A stretch of 64,000 nt of DNA from an uncultured Mediterranea sp. (GCA_945641355.1 CALZEQ010000004.1:46915-110914); one strand, 5' to 3'. Positions 52,859 through 62,377 are shown, counted from the first letter of the stretch. The notes: generated from the sequence alone by a model not told the origin. Made by a program: numbers and translations.

Positions 52859-53980
52859 TTACAGAATTTGCTTGAAACGTGCCAGAAACTCTGCCGCTTC
52901 CTCCATAGAGAGACAGAGTGGCGGAAGGAGACGGATGACATTGGTTCCGCTGACGCCCGTAAAGACATGCTGTTCCTTCAGCAGGCGCAGCCGCAGTTCT
53001 TTGATGGGCTGTTCAAATTCGAGTCCAATCATCAAGCCACGTCCGCGCACCTCCTTGATGGCGGGAATTTTCTTCAACTCCTCCAGCAGATACGTACCTA
53101 CCTTGTCTGCATTTTCCACCAGACGTTCCTCTTCCATCACATCGAGTACAGCCAAGGCTGCACTACATGCCAAGTGGTTGCCGCCGAATGTAGTACCCAA
53201 CTGGCCATACAGAGGCGTAAAACGCGGGCTGATCAGCACGCCTCCCATGGGGAAGCCGTTGCCGATACCTTTGGCTACCGTCACGATATCGGCCTTGATG
53301 CCGTTCCACTGATGGGCAAAGAAGCGTCCGCTGCGGCCATAGCCGCTCTGTATCTCATCCAGTATCAACACCGTGTCTTGTTCGTCACAAGCCTGTCGCA
53401 ATGCGTGCATAAATTCATCGGTCGGCAGTTGGATGCCTCCTACGCCTTGTATACCTTCCACAATCACAGCGCACACGTCTCCTTTGGACAACTCGCGGCG
53501 CATGGCCTCCACATCGTTCATCGGCAGATAGGTGACATGTTTGTTGGCATTGATAGGCGCGATAATCTTCGGATTGTCCGTTGCCTCCACCGCCAACGAA
53601 GTACGTCCGTGGAAAGACTTGCAGAGCGAGAGGATACGGGTACGTCCGTTGTAGAATGAAGCCAGTTTCAGTGCATTTTCATTGGCTTCGGCTCCACTGT
53701 TAATCAGGAAGAGCGAATAATCATCATACCCGCACACCTTGCCCAGACGGTGTGCCAGTTCCTGCTGCAATTTGTTAATCACAGAATTGCTGTAGAAACC
53801 CAGCGTTGCCACTTGTCTGCTGATGGCTTCTACATAGTGCGGATGTGCGTGTCCGATGCTGATGACGGCATGACCTCCATACAGGTCCAGATACTCCGTT
53901 CCGTTTTCATCCCACACGTGACACCCTTTCCCTTTGACAATATGAATATCAAATAATGGATAAACGTCAAATAATTCCAT
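52859..53980 (-). CDS. argD: N-acyl-ornithine aminotransferase
   Basis: Class III PLP aminotransferase of arginine synthesis, 373 residues. Motifs include the start region FDIHIVKGKGCHVWDENGTEYLDLYGGHAV, INSGAEANENALKLA, LILDEIQSGYGRSG and the PLP lysine in VAKGIGNGFPMGG. Work on Bacteroides fragilis shows that this lineage uses N-succinyl rather than N-acetyl intermediates, so the true substrate is probably N-succinylornithine (inference). Last gene of the arg operon, 19 nt after argC. Confidence 0.93.
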   Translation of the reverse strand: MELFDVYPLFDIHIVKGKGCHVWDENGTEYLDLYGGHAVISIGHAHPHYVEAISRQVATLGFYSNSVINKLQQELAHRLGKVCGYDDYSLFLINSGAEANENALKLASFYNGRTRILSLCKSFHGRTSLAVEATDNPKIIAPINANKHVTYLPMNDVEAMRRELSKGDVCAVIVEGIQGVGGIQLPTDEFMHALRQACDEQDTVLILDEIQSGYGRSGRFFAHQWNGIKADIVTVAKGIGNGFPMGGVLISPRFTPLYGQLGTTFGGNHLACSAALAVLDVMEEERLVENADKVGTYLLEELKKIPAIKEVRGRGLMIGLEFEQPIKELRLRLLKEQHVFTGVSGTNVIRLLPPLCLSMEEAAEFLARFKQIL

Positions 53981-53999
53981 ACGAAACTTAACTAAATGG

Positions 54000-54968
54000 T
54001 TAGAAAGCCGACGGCTTCAATCTAAGCCCGACAGTTTCCTCCAGATTAAACATCAGATTCATGTTATGGACAGCCTGGCCGCTGGCTCCCTTCAGCAGAT
54101 TGTCGATGCAAGAGACGATGAGCAGTTTGTCGCCATGCTTCTCTAAATGAACCAGGCATTTGTTGGTGTTCACCACCTGTTTCAAGTCAATATTCTTGTC
54201 CACGATGTGTGTAAACGAGTCCTTCGCATAGTACTCTTCATACATGCGGGTAATCTCGTCCAGAGCCACCTTGGTCCTCACCACAATGGTAGCAAAGATG
54301 CCACGCGCAAAATCGCCCCGGTAGGGTATGAAATCTATCTCTGACTGGAAACTACTTTGCAACTGGCAAAGCGACTGTCTGATTTCGGGTACATGTTGGT
54401 GTTCGAACGCTTTGTAGATGCTCAGGTTATTGTTGCGCCAACTGAAATGGCTGGTAGCACCCGGCTTCACACCGGCACCCGTACTGCCGGTGATGGCATT
54501 CACCATGATATCGCTGTTCAGCATCAGGTTCTTGGCCAAGGGCAACAGGCCCAATTGGATGCAAGTAGCAAAGCATCCCGGATTGGCCACGTGACGCGCC
54601 TTGCAGGTAGCTCGTCTGTTCAGTTCGGGCAATCCGTAGATGAAATCGTGTTCGTCACTCTTCAGGCGATAGTCCATGGAGAGGTCGATGATGCGCAATT
54701 CCTCAGGCACATTGTGACTCTCCATAAACTTCTTCGTATCACCATGGGCGGTACAGAAGAAAAGGCAATCGATTTCGTCCAACGGCAGTTCGTCGGTGAA
54801 GACCAAATCGGTCTCACCATACAGACCCTCGTGTACATCTGTAATCTTGTTACCTGCATTGCTGCTGCTATTAATGAACTTGATTTCCGCCTCCGGATGG
54901 TTCAGCAACAACCGTATCAATTCGCCCGCCGTATAGCCGGCACCTCCGATGATTCCTACTTTAATCAT
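54000..54968 (-). CDS. argC: N-acyl-gamma-glutamyl-phosphate reductase
   Basis: NADPH-dependent reductase of the third arginine step. The 322-residue protein has the Rossmann motif VGIIGGAGYTAGELIRLLLNHP, the catalytic cysteine in VANPGCFATCIQLGL, and the C-terminal CIDNLLKGASGQAVHNMNL. Its start overlaps the pspC stop by 4 nt, so translation is coupled. As with argD, the acyl group may be succinyl. Confidence 0.95.
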   Translation of the reverse strand: MIKVGIIGGAGYTAGELIRLLLNHPEAEIKFINSSSNAGNKITDVHEGLYGETDLVFTDELPLDEIDCLFFCTAHGDTKKFMESHNVPEELRIIDLSMDYRLKSDEHDFIYGLPELNRRATCKARHVANPGCFATCIQLGLLPLAKNLMLNSDIMVNAITGSTGAGVKPGATSHFSWRNNNLSIYKAFEHQHVPEIRQSLCQLQSSFQSEIDFIPYRGDFARGIFATIVVRTKVALDEITRMYEEYYAKDSFTHIVDKNIDLKQVVNTNKCLVHLEKHGDKLLIVSCIDNLLKGASGQAVHNMNLMFNLEETVGLRLKPSAF

Positions 54969-55162
54969 ACCACACTCTTTTTAGGGATGATAATACAAGC
55001 CACAATGTAGAGCATGATACCCGGAAAAGCAGCCGTGAAAAGGCTGAGGAAAGCATATCCCAATCGCACCATTGTGGAATCCAAGCCCAAATATTCAGCA
55101 AGGCCACCACATACACCGCCCAGCATCTTGTCGCTGACGGAACGTGTCAGTTTCTTCTCCAT
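54965..55162 (-). CDS. PspC-domain small membrane protein inside the arg operon
   Basis: A 65-residue protein that is essentially one PspC domain: KLTRSVSDKMLGGVCGGLAEYLGLDSTMVRLGYA, then a membrane helix (FLSLFTAAFPGIMLYIVACIII). PspC proteins belong to envelope-stress systems. It overlaps argG by 1 nt upstream and argC by 4 nt downstream, so it is translated as part of the arginine operon. No other psp genes are nearby. Why it is coupled to arginine synthesis is unknown. Confidence 0.9.
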   Translation of the reverse strand: MEKKLTRSVSDKMLGGVCGGLAEYLGLDSTMVRLGYAFLSLFTAAFPGIMLYIVACIIIPKKSVV

Positions 55163-56376
55163 CAGATGTTCTCCTTCTCTTCTTTATGATTAGCATAATA
55201 AGCCCGCAGGGCTGTACTGGTCACCTTGATGAATCCCTTGGCGTCTTCTGCCGTCCAGCCTTTCTGCATCTCCCCATATTCGCCGAACTTGTTTTTCACC
55301 AGATCGTCTGCGCTCTCCACACCTACCGTAGCAAACGAGTAAGGACGCAGTTCCAAAATGGCGGTACCGTTCACATGACGCTGCGAAGAGGCCAGCATCG
55401 CTTCGATATCGCGCATTACCGGCTCCAGGTATTCACTCTCGTGCAGGAACATGCCGTACCAGTTGGCAACCTGATCCTTCCAGTACTGCTGCCATTTGCT
55501 CAGCGTATATTTTTCCAAGAAACGGTGCGCACCGATAATCAGCATAGAGGCTGCAGCTTCAAAGCCTACACGTCCCTTGATGCCTATAATGGTATCGCCC
55601 ACGTGCATATCGCGGCCGATGGCATACGCTGCTCCAATCTCCTCCACCTTCTGGATAGCCAGAATGGGATCGTCAAAGCGTTCGTCGTTTACTGCCTTCA
55701 GTTCGCCCTGTTCAAAGGTCAGGCGCAACTGCTCATGCCCCTCTTTGGTGCAATGTTTCAGATAGGCCGATTCAGGCAACCCCTGTGCCGAATCCAAAAT
55801 TTCGCCACCACAGATGCTGGTGCCCCAGATACCTACATTGTATGAATATTTCAGTTTCGTAAAGTCTGCAGCAAAGCCGTTCTTGTTCAGATAGTCTATC
55901 TCCTCCTGACGGCTCAATGCCATATCGCGTGTCAGTGTAATAATCTCCACCCCCGGCGAAAGTACGAGAAAGGTCATATCGAAACGAATCTGGTCGTTGC
56001 CGGCACCTGTAGAGCCATGAGCGATGGCATCCGCTCCAATTTCGTTGGCATACCGTGAGATGGCCAAAGCCTGGAAGATGCGTTCCGAGCTGACAGAAAT
56101 AGGGTACGTACCGTTGCGCAGCACGTTGCCGAACACCATGTACTTCAGACTCTTCTCATAATATTCCCTCGTAACGTCCAACGTCACATACTTCACCGCA
56201 CCCAGTTTGTAGGCATTTTCCTCATTGGTCTTCAGCTGTTCGGCACTGAATCCACCGGTGTTTGCACAAGCCGCATACACTTCATACCCCTTCTCTTTAG
56301 CCAGATACATCACCGTGAACGAGGTATCCAACCCGCCGCTGAAAGCGACTACTACTTTTTTCTTTTTCTCTTCCAT
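55162..56376 (-). CDS. argG: Argininosuccinate synthase
   Basis: ATP-dependent condensation of citrulline and aspartate. The 404-residue protein has the PP-loop VVVAFSGGLDTSFTVMYLAKEKG, HGSTGAGNDQIRFDM and SYNVGIWGTSICGG. The upstream-extended frame is rejected because the family start (MEEKKKKVVVAFSGG) is at 56376. It lies 28 nt after the GNAT gene and overlaps pspC. Confidence 0.96.
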   Translation of the reverse strand: MEEKKKKVVVAFSGGLDTSFTVMYLAKEKGYEVYAACANTGGFSAEQLKTNEENAYKLGAVKYVTLDVTREYYEKSLKYMVFGNVLRNGTYPISVSSERIFQALAISRYANEIGADAIAHGSTGAGNDQIRFDMTFLVLSPGVEIITLTRDMALSRQEEIDYLNKNGFAADFTKLKYSYNVGIWGTSICGGEILDSAQGLPESAYLKHCTKEGHEQLRLTFEQGELKAVNDERFDDPILAIQKVEEIGAAYAIGRDMHVGDTIIGIKGRVGFEAAASMLIIGAHRFLEKYTLSKWQQYWKDQVANWYGMFLHESEYLEPVMRDIEAMLASSQRHVNGTAILELRPYSFATVGVESADDLVKNKFGEYGEMQKGWTAEDAKGFIKVTSTALRAYYANHKEEKENI

Positions 56377-56404
56377 ATATTTGTTCCTTACTCTTTGTTC
56401 TACT

Positions 56405-56962
56405 TTAAATTTTGTCCTCATCGTGCAGTTTCGGATCATAGAGCATGGCGGTGCAGATGCAGAACTTGCGGTTCTTTGCCACCAGGATATCGTGGTTGAT
56501 ACATCCCTCGCATCCTTTCCAGAAAGCCTCATCATCCGTCAGTTCATTGAAAGTCACAGGCACATAGCCCAGTTCGGTGTTCATCTTCATCACCGCTGCG
56601 CCACTGGTCAGCGAAAAGATCTTGGCCCAAGGCCATCGCAGCCGTGCCAGGCGGAAAGAGGCCTGTTTGATTCGCTTGGCCAATCCCAATCCCCGATAGG
56701 CTGGATGTACTATCAAGCCAGAGGTAGCTACATACTGCTTGTTTCCCCAGCTCTCTATATAGGTAAATCCGGCAAAGTCGCTGCCGCACAAGGCGATGAT
56801 GGCCTTGCCCTCTTTCATCTTCGTTGCCACATATTCATGTGTGCGTTCGGCAATACCCGTGCCACGCACTTTGGCAGCTTCGCGGATGGTGTCCAGAATT
56901 TTGTCCACATACACCTCATGCGAAGCATCAGCCACCATCACATCAATCTGTTTTGAGTCCAT
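56405..56962 (-). CDS. GNAT-family N-acyltransferase of the arg operon
   Basis: A 185-residue acyltransferase. The GNAT acyl-CoA site is visible in ATSGLIVHPAYRGLGLAKRIKQASFRLAR, with an unusual C-terminal cysteine-bearing segment (FWKGCEGCINHDILVAKNRKFCICTAML). Its place as second gene of argR-GNAT-argG-pspC-argC-argD suggests it makes the first intermediate, replacing ArgA. The lineage uses succinylated intermediates, so an N-succinylglutamate synthase is plausible but unproven. No argA, argJ or argB is in the window. Confidence 0.85.
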   Translation of the reverse strand: MDSKQIDVMVADASHEVYVDKILDTIREAAKVRGTGIAERTHEYVATKMKEGKAIIALCGSDFAGFTYIESWGNKQYVATSGLIVHPAYRGLGLAKRIKQASFRLARLRWPWAKIFSLTSGAAVMKMNTELGYVPVTFNELTDDEAFWKGCEGCINHDILVAKNRKFCICTAMLYDPKLHDEDKI

Positions 56963-57023
56963 TTCTCTTTGAAATTACTAATTTCGTTTATTGTATGTTT
57001 TATGTTCTTCCTCACTAAGAATA

Positions 57024-57051
57024 CGGAAGGCACACATCACCGTTCCTTCCG
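57024..57051 (-). terminator. Hairpin between argR and the GNAT gene
   Basis: CGGAAGG/CCTTCCG with a 14-nt loop, no good T tract. It may be a partial terminator or processing site separating the regulator from the biosynthetic genes. Confidence 0.4.
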
Positions 57052-57062
57052 ACGCAGATACG

Positions 57063-57536
57063 CTATGCCAAGTTGGGGATGATATCCGCCAAGAAGGAGC
57101 GGACGATTCCATGCGATACTCCCTCCCTCAACACCATCATGATGGTGTCGTCACCCGCAATGGTTCCCAATATGGCCGGATTCTCCCGATTGTCTATGTC
57201 GTACGCCATGCTGCTGGCATAGCCCGGTCGGGTGCGTATCACGGCGATGTTGCCGGAGAACTGGAGCGAGACGAATCCACTATTCATCAACATTTCACTG
57301 GCACTCTGCTCGTTCGGCCTCTTATACATAATGTTGTTAGGGAGCACATAGATGTATTTCCCGTTCGTATTAGAGGCTTTGGCCACCTTCAGCTGCTTCA
57401 AGTCGCGCGACAGCGTGGCCTGCGTCAATTGGAATCCCTCTTTGCCCAAAGCCTGCATCAACTCCTCCTGCGAACCGATGTCCTTGCTGGAGATGATCAT
57501 CTTAATTGCATCCAGTCTGTTTGCCTTCTTCTTCAT
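57063..57536 (-). CDS. argR: Arginine repressor
   Basis: A 157-residue ArgR. The N-terminal winged helix (ANRLDAIKMIISSKDIGSQEELMQAL, FQLTQATLSRDLKQLKVAKA) precedes the C-terminal arginine-binding oligomerisation domain with GTIAGDDTIMMVLREG. It is the first gene of the arg operon. A palindrome overlapping its promoter suggests autoregulation and arginine control of the whole operon. Confidence 0.94.
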   Translation of the reverse strand: MKKKANRLDAIKMIISSKDIGSQEELMQALGKEGFQLTQATLSRDLKQLKVAKASNTNGKYIYVLPNNIMYKRPNEQSASEMLMNSGFVSLQFSGNIAVIRTRPGYASSMAYDIDNRENPAILGTIAGDDTIMMVLREGVSHGIVRSFLADIIPNLA

Positions 57537-57563
57537 TTTGCATATTTATTCCTTAATCGGCTG

Positions 57564-57571
57564 CAAAAGTA
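57564..57571 (-). promoter_or_regulatory. argR operon promoter -7 element
   Basis: TACTTTTG on the minus strand, 28 nt before the argR ATG. Confidence 0.55.
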
Positions 57572-57579
57572 GCGATTTT

Positions 57580-57628
57580 TTGGAATATACGCTGTATATC
57601 CAGTTTTATTTTTGCATGAATATTCTTA
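57580..57628. promoter_or_regulatory. Candidate ArgR operator
   Basis: TGGAATATACGCTGTATATC is part of a near-palindrome at 57580-57601 covering the expected -33 region. A second A/T-rich site, TGCATGAATATTCTTA, lies at 57613-57628. Both resemble ARG boxes, by eye only. Confidence 0.45.
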
Positions 57629-57668
57629 CCGCTCCATATACAAAGCATTCTGAAGCCTCCATATAACG

Positions 57669-57705
57669 CGAGGATGTGTCTTCCTTTTCCGGATACACAT
57701 CCTCG
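57669..57705. terminator. Hairpin after the M28 peptidase gene
   Basis: CGAGGATGTGT pairs perfectly with ACACATCCTCG. The T tract is weak. Confidence 0.5.
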
Positions 57706-57756
57706 TGCCTGCACCGATGGCTACAGCGAGAAGCCTTGTGCTACAAAATCAGATTA

Positions 57757-59298
57757 TTATTCGTCAGCATACATACCCTCACGCGATAAGAGATGGTCCA
57801 GATTGGCCACACCCAAGGCGACAATGGCTGTCACGACGGCTGTATGTTCCTGATATTCGGGTATATTCTTGTTGAACACATCACGTTCGGTATGCCAGAT
57901 TTCCCCATAATTGAAATTATATCCCTTGAAGTCGCGGGTAGTGAACTCGAAGGTTGGTACACCTGCCACTGCAAAGACTGAAGCATCCGTACCTCCCGTC
58001 TGAGTGGGACGCTTGCGAGGCTTGGCCACCGTTACCTCAAACGGATAGTCGGGACGGATGTCCTTGATGGGACGGCAAATCTCCTCAAAGTCCTTCAGCA
58101 TGGCTTGCGATACGGCAATGCCAACCGGTGGAGTAGGTCCGCCATCGCGGTTGAACAGATTGGATATCTTACCCAACTCCTTCTCGTGCGTCTTTACATA
58201 AGCATGGGCACCCAACAGGCCGAACTCTTCACCGGCAAAAGCAACGAAAAGGATGGTACGTTTAGGTTTCGCCCCCGACAAAGCGAGCAGACGAGCCGCT
58301 TCCATCATCGGGCCAATGCCCGTACCACAGTCTATACCACCGGTGGCCACATCATAGGCATCCAAGTGACCGGAAACAATGACATATTCATCCGGATATT
58401 TGCTGCCGCGGATAGAACCTACTACATTGTGATATTTGATGGGACCCAGCTTGAAGTGGTTGCGGATATCAAATTCCAACCAGAAGTCGCGCCGTTCCTT
58501 GGCCATCTGGTAGATGATATCAAACTGATGTTCATCCAGTTTGATGTCGCACACCTGAGGCAGGTGGTCAAAGTCTACCTTTTGCTGTTGCAGCATCACG
58601 CGGTCGTACAAGGCACGCAAAGGCACCTCTGCCTTCTGTATAAAGCCCAGCACGCCGGCCTCCACCATCTCTTCGTAATAGAGAGCAGGGAATGTTTTCG
58701 GCTTTTTCATCTTTTCATAGGTCGCACGGTCACGCCCGCCCCGGCGCATTAGCGAGTCGTTGTAGCGGACTATCTCCAGATTCTCCTGCTTGATGGCCGC
58801 ACGCAACGAGTCGGAATGTCCCACCGGCCATCCGCTGCTCTTTCCGTCAACCAGCACCCAAGCCCCTTTCAGCACATGCTTCATCCGGTTCAGTTCGCTT
58901 TCCGAGGTAGGCTCTATCAGCACGTGCCCCCGCTGCACGCCTTGGGTGCCCGAGGTATACGAGGGGGTGACAAAGTGAAGCGTCATGGGTTGGTCGCCTC
59001 CTATCATCCGGCCGAACCACGGTCCGCGGTTAAAGCCTACCGACAGTTCACCGGCCTCCTCCAGATGGTTCTCTATGCCCCACTTGTCAAATTCGTGTCT
59101 CAACCATGCCGCCGCATTCTCGTATGCATCCGATCCGATGGGACGACCCCCGAAACGGTTGGTCAGGATATCCAGATGGCGCATCACCTGATTGTCCGTA
59201 GTTCCCATCTCGATGATTTTCTTCACAGCTGCCTGTTGTGCGACTGTCGTCGCCGCTGCTCCCAGCAGCCAGAGCAGCAGAATCAATGTTCTTTTCAT
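57757..59298 (-). CDS. Secreted M28-family zinc peptidase
   Basis: A 513-residue exported metallopeptidase with a signal peptide (MKRTLILLLWLLGAAATTVA). A PA-like insertion (about 140-270) precedes the M28 core: YVIVSGHLDAYDVATGGIDCGTGIGPMMEAARLL (zinc His/Asp), FVAFAGEEFGLLGAHAYV (catalytic Glu pair) and late FEFTTRDFKGYNFNYGEIWHTERD with a zinc His. It is likely an aminopeptidase or carboxypeptidase in the periplasm. The gene lies 15 nt after the acyl-CoA ligase gene. Confidence 0.92.
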   Translation of the reverse strand: MKRTLILLLWLLGAAATTVAQQAAVKKIIEMGTTDNQVMRHLDILTNRFGGRPIGSDAYENAAAWLRHEFDKWGIENHLEEAGELSVGFNRGPWFGRMIGGDQPMTLHFVTPSYTSGTQGVQRGHVLIEPTSESELNRMKHVLKGAWVLVDGKSSGWPVGHSDSLRAAIKQENLEIVRYNDSLMRRGGRDRATYEKMKKPKTFPALYYEEMVEAGVLGFIQKAEVPLRALYDRVMLQQQKVDFDHLPQVCDIKLDEHQFDIIYQMAKERRDFWLEFDIRNHFKLGPIKYHNVVGSIRGSKYPDEYVIVSGHLDAYDVATGGIDCGTGIGPMMEAARLLALSGAKPKRTILFVAFAGEEFGLLGAHAYVKTHEKELGKISNLFNRDGGPTPPVGIAVSQAMLKDFEEICRPIKDIRPDYPFEVTVAKPRKRPTQTGGTDASVFAVAGVPTFEFTTRDFKGYNFNYGEIWHTERDVFNKNIPEYQEHTAVVTAIVALGVANLDHLLSREGMYADE

Positions 59299-59313
59299 TT
59301 ATACTTGTATTTG

Positions 59314-60972
59314 TTACTTAGTTCCATCATTCTTGCGGATCTCCACACGGCGTATCTTTCCGCTGATGGTCTTGGGCAGTTCATCTACAAACTCCACCAC
59401 ACGCGGATACTTGTAGGGCGCCGTCACCTTCTTCACATGGTTCTGCAGTTCCTTCACCAGTTCCTCGCCGGCACGCTCCTTGTATGCCTTGCTCAGCACA
59501 ATGGTAGCCTTCACCACCTGCCCGCGTATTTCATCAGGCACACCTGTGATAGCACACTCCACCACAGCCGGATGGGTCATCAGTGCACTCTCCACCTCAA
59601 AGGGGCCGATACGGTAGCCGCTGCTCTTGATGACATCGTCGGCACGCCCCACAAACCACAGGTAGCCGTCTTCGTCCTTCCAGGCCACGTCGCCCGTATA
59701 GTAGATGCCGTCGTGCCAGGCCTCCGCTGTGCGGGCAGCATCCCGATAGTACTCCTTGAAGAGTCCCAACGGTTTCCCCTTGTCCGTACGGATGACAATC
59801 TGTCCCTGTTCGCCGGCCTCCACCGATCGTCCGTCGTAGTCTATCAAATCCACCTCATACTGCGGATTGGGCAGTCCCATGCTGCCCGGTTTCGGTTCCA
59901 TCCACGGCATGGTGCCCACCGTCAGCGTCGTTTCCGTCTGTCCGAAACCCTCCATCAGCCGGATGCCCGTCAGCTGTTTGAAGGTCTCAAATACGGCCGG
60001 ATTCAGTGCTTCGCCGGCTATGGTACAATATTCCAGGCTGCTCAGGTCGTACTTGGTGAGGTCTTCGTGAATCAGAAAGCGGAAGATGGTGGGCGGTGCA
60101 CAGAGCGAGGTGACGTGATAGTTCTGAATCTTCTGCAGGATATCGGCCGGTGTAAACTTCTCGTGATCGTAGACGAAGACATTGGCTCCGGCTATCCACT
60201 GCCCATACAGTTTGCCCCACACAGCCTTGCCCCATCCCGTATCTGCGATGGTCAGGTGGAGGCTGTCACGGTGCAGATTGTGCCACAAGGCACCGGTCAC
60301 GATGTGTCCCAGCGGATAGGTGAAATCGTGTGCCACCATCTTGGGTTCGCCCGTCGTGCCGCTGGTAAAGTACATCAGTGAGATGTCGTCGTTGGTATTC
60401 GGATGTTCAGGCTTCACAAAGGGAGCCGCCCCGGCTATTCCCTGCTGGAAGTCGAGGAATCCTTCGGGCACCTCCGGCCCTACGCTGACCAGCCGTTCCA
60501 CGCTGGGTGATTCGGGCATGGCAGCCATCACATGGTCGGTAATCACCTTTTCACCGGCGCAGACTATCATCTTGATGGTTGCTGCCTGGCAGCGATAGAC
60601 GATGTCCTTCTTGGTCAGCAAGTGAGTAGCCGGTATCACTACCGCCCCCAACTTGTGCAAAGCCACGATGCTGAACCAGAACTCTACCCTGCGTTTCAGG
60701 ATGAGCATCACCATGTCTCCCTTCCCGATGCCCAGGCTCTGGAAATAGGAGGCCGTCCGGTCGGTATATTGTTTCAGGTCGGCAAACGTATATTGCCGGC
60801 ACTCTCCCTTGTCATTGGTCCACAGCAGTGCCTTCTTATCGGGCTCTTCTGCTGCCCAGGCATCCACTACATCGTAGCCGAAGTTGAAGTTTTCCGGCAC
60901 CAGTATCTGCAGATTGTTCTTGAAATCCTCTTGCGAGGCGAATGTGGTCTGTTTGAGGAATCTTTCTAACAT
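59314..60972 (-). CDS. AMP-forming acyl-CoA synthetase
   Basis: A 552-residue ANL-superfamily ligase that activates a carboxylic acid as acyl-AMP and then acyl-CoA. Motifs: P-loop [63 protein letters not shown] and the catalytic Lys in [12 protein letters not shown]. The length and overall pattern suggest a medium-chain or aromatic acid substrate more than acetate. It lies 25 nt after the XRE/cupin gene, which may regulate it. Confidence 0.92.
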   Translation of the reverse strand: MLERFLKQTTFASQEDFKNNLQILVPENFNFGYDVVDAWAAEEPDKKALLWTNDKGECRQYTFADLKQYTDRTASYFQSLGIGKGDMVMLILKRRVEFWFSIVALHKLGAVVIPATHLLTKKDIVYRCQAATIKMIVCAGEKVITDHVMAAMPESPSVERLVSVGPEVPEGFLDFQQGIAGAAPFVKPEHPNTNDDISLMYFTSGTTGEPKMVAHDFTYPLGHIVTGALWHNLHRDSLHLTIADTGWGKAVWGKLYGQWIAGANVFVYDHEKFTPADILQKIQNYHVTSLCAPPTIFRFLIHEDLTKYDLSSLEYCTIAGEALNPAVFETFKQLTGIRLMEGFGQTETTLTVGTMPWMEPKPGSMGLPNPQYEVDLIDYDGRSVEAGEQGQIVIRTDKGKPLGLFKEYYRDAARTAEAWHDGIYYTGDVAWKDEDGYLWFVGRADDVIKSSGYRIGPFEVESALMTHPAVVECAITGVPDEIRGQVVKATIVLSKAYKERAGEELVKELQNHVKKVTAPYKYPRVVEFVDELPKTISGKIRRVEIRKNDGTK

Positions 60973-60997
60973 AGATTTCGAGTCGTTTTTCGTTTGG

Positions 60998-61552
60998 TTA
61001 CATGATAATGGCCAGGAACCTCACAGTCTTGCCATCGAGTGCTTTCATGCCATGCGGCAGCGCAGAGTCAAAGTAGATGCTGTCACCAGCCTCCAATATC
61101 AGTTCCTTTCCTCCGACGCAAAGCATCAGGCGCCCCTCCTCTACCAGATTGAATTCCTGGCCGGGATGAGCGTTCAGGTGGATGGGTGCATCAGCGGGCG
61201 ACGGTTCTACCGTCACGATGAAAGGGTCGGCCTTGCGGTCGCGAAAGCCGGTAGCCAGCGACTGGTACTTGTAAGCCTTTGTGCGTTCGATACTTGTTCC
61301 CTTGCCTGCACGAGTCAGGAAGTAGGTCGACATCTTGGGCTCTTCTCCAAACATCAGCGCATCCAGTGCCACGCCATAGCGGCGGGCAATCTTCTGCAAC
61401 ATACTGACGCTGATGTCATAGTCGCCGCTTTCTGCATTGCGGTACTCCTCCTCGTCGATGCCGCAGTCCTGTGCGATGTCGTGTGCCGTCATGTCCAGTG
61501 CGTCGCGCAAGCCACGCAGACGTTCGGCTATCAGTTTGATCTGTTCATCCAT
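60998..61552 (-). CDS. XRE-family regulator with C-terminal cupin
   Basis: A 184-residue regulator. Residues about 5-65 are a helix-turn-helix ([50 protein letters not shown]). Residues about 110-180 are a cupin ([41 protein letters not shown]). Such proteins sense a small ligand in the cupin and control neighbouring catabolic genes. The adjacent acyl-CoA ligase is the obvious candidate target. Confidence 0.92.
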   Translation of the reverse strand: MDEQIKLIAERLRGLRDALDMTAHDIAQDCGIDEEEYRNAESGDYDISVSMLQKIARRYGVALDALMFGEEPKMSTYFLTRAGKGTSIERTKAYKYQSLATGFRDRKADPFIVTVEPSPADAPIHLNAHPGQEFNLVEEGRLMLCVGGKELILEAGDSIYFDSALPHGMKALDGKTVRFLAIIM

Positions 61553-61600
61553 AGGTTCTAATTTATTTCTTTAATAATACGTTCTTGCCGTTCACACCGG

Positions 61601-62377
61601 TTATTTGCAACTGACCTTCACCGCCCGAATCAATGCCGATGTGAAGCCTGCATGTTCCAGTTCGTTGACTCCCTTGATGGTAATTCCACCGGGAGTGCAC
61701 ACCTTGTCAATCTCGGCAGCCGGATGGGTGTCGTTGTTCAATATCAGTTCGGCAGCTCCTTTGACCGACTGTGCCACCATCTTCATGCCATCTTTTGGAT
61801 AGATGCCCAGTTCGATGCCCGCCTGCATCACCGCTTGGATATACTTCAAGGCATAGGCAATGCCGCACGAAGTCATGGCCGTGGTAGCTGCAATCTTCTC
61901 CTCGGGAATCAGCATGGCCATGCCCATCTCATTGAAGATGTCAAGCATCAGTCGTTCCTGCTCGGGAGTCGTCTTCCGTCCGGCAATCAGTGTCATGCTT
62001 TGCAACTCGCTGATGGCCGTATTGGGCACCAGACGAAACATGGTCATCTCCTTGTCGGCCACAAAGCCTGCCAGGTCCTCAAAGGTAAGTCCGGCTGCTA
62101 CCGAGACTAGCACCTGCCGTTTGCGCAGATTCAGTTCGCGCACCACCCGTTTCATCAGCCACGGTTTGACAGCCACTATCACCATATCGGCATCGGCTGC
62201 CGCCAGTTTGTTGTCATTCGTCACCCGCAAAGCCGGATAGTCGGCCTTCAACCGTTCCAACTTGTCCGAAGAGGGGTTGGATACTATAATGTCTTCTGTG
62301 GGTACAATGGTTCCCTTTGCCATTCCGCGGGCTATGGCACCTCCCATATTCCCCGCTCCGATAATCGCTACTTTCAT
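61601..62377 (-). CDS. proC: Pyrroline-5-carboxylate reductase
   Basis: Final step of proline synthesis, NAD(P)H-dependent. The 257-residue protein has the Rossmann motif MKVAIIGAGNMGGAIARGM, MTSCGIAYALKYIQAVMQAGIELG and CTPGGITIKGVNELEHAGF. The start MKVAIIG at 62377 is chosen; an upstream extension is off-pattern. First gene of the proC-XRE/cupin-ligase-M28 run, 48 nt before the regulator. Confidence 0.95.
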   Translation of the reverse strand: MKVAIIGAGNMGGAIARGMAKGTIVPTEDIIVSNPSSDKLERLKADYPALRVTNDNKLAAADADMVIVAVKPWLMKRVVRELNLRKRQVLVSVAAGLTFEDLAGFVADKEMTMFRLVPNTAISELQSMTLIAGRKTTPEQERLMLDIFNEMGMAMLIPEEKIAATTAMTSCGIAYALKYIQAVMQAGIELGIYPKDGMKMVAQSVKGAAELILNNDTHPAAEIDKVCTPGGITIKGVNELEHAGFTSALIRAVKVSCK

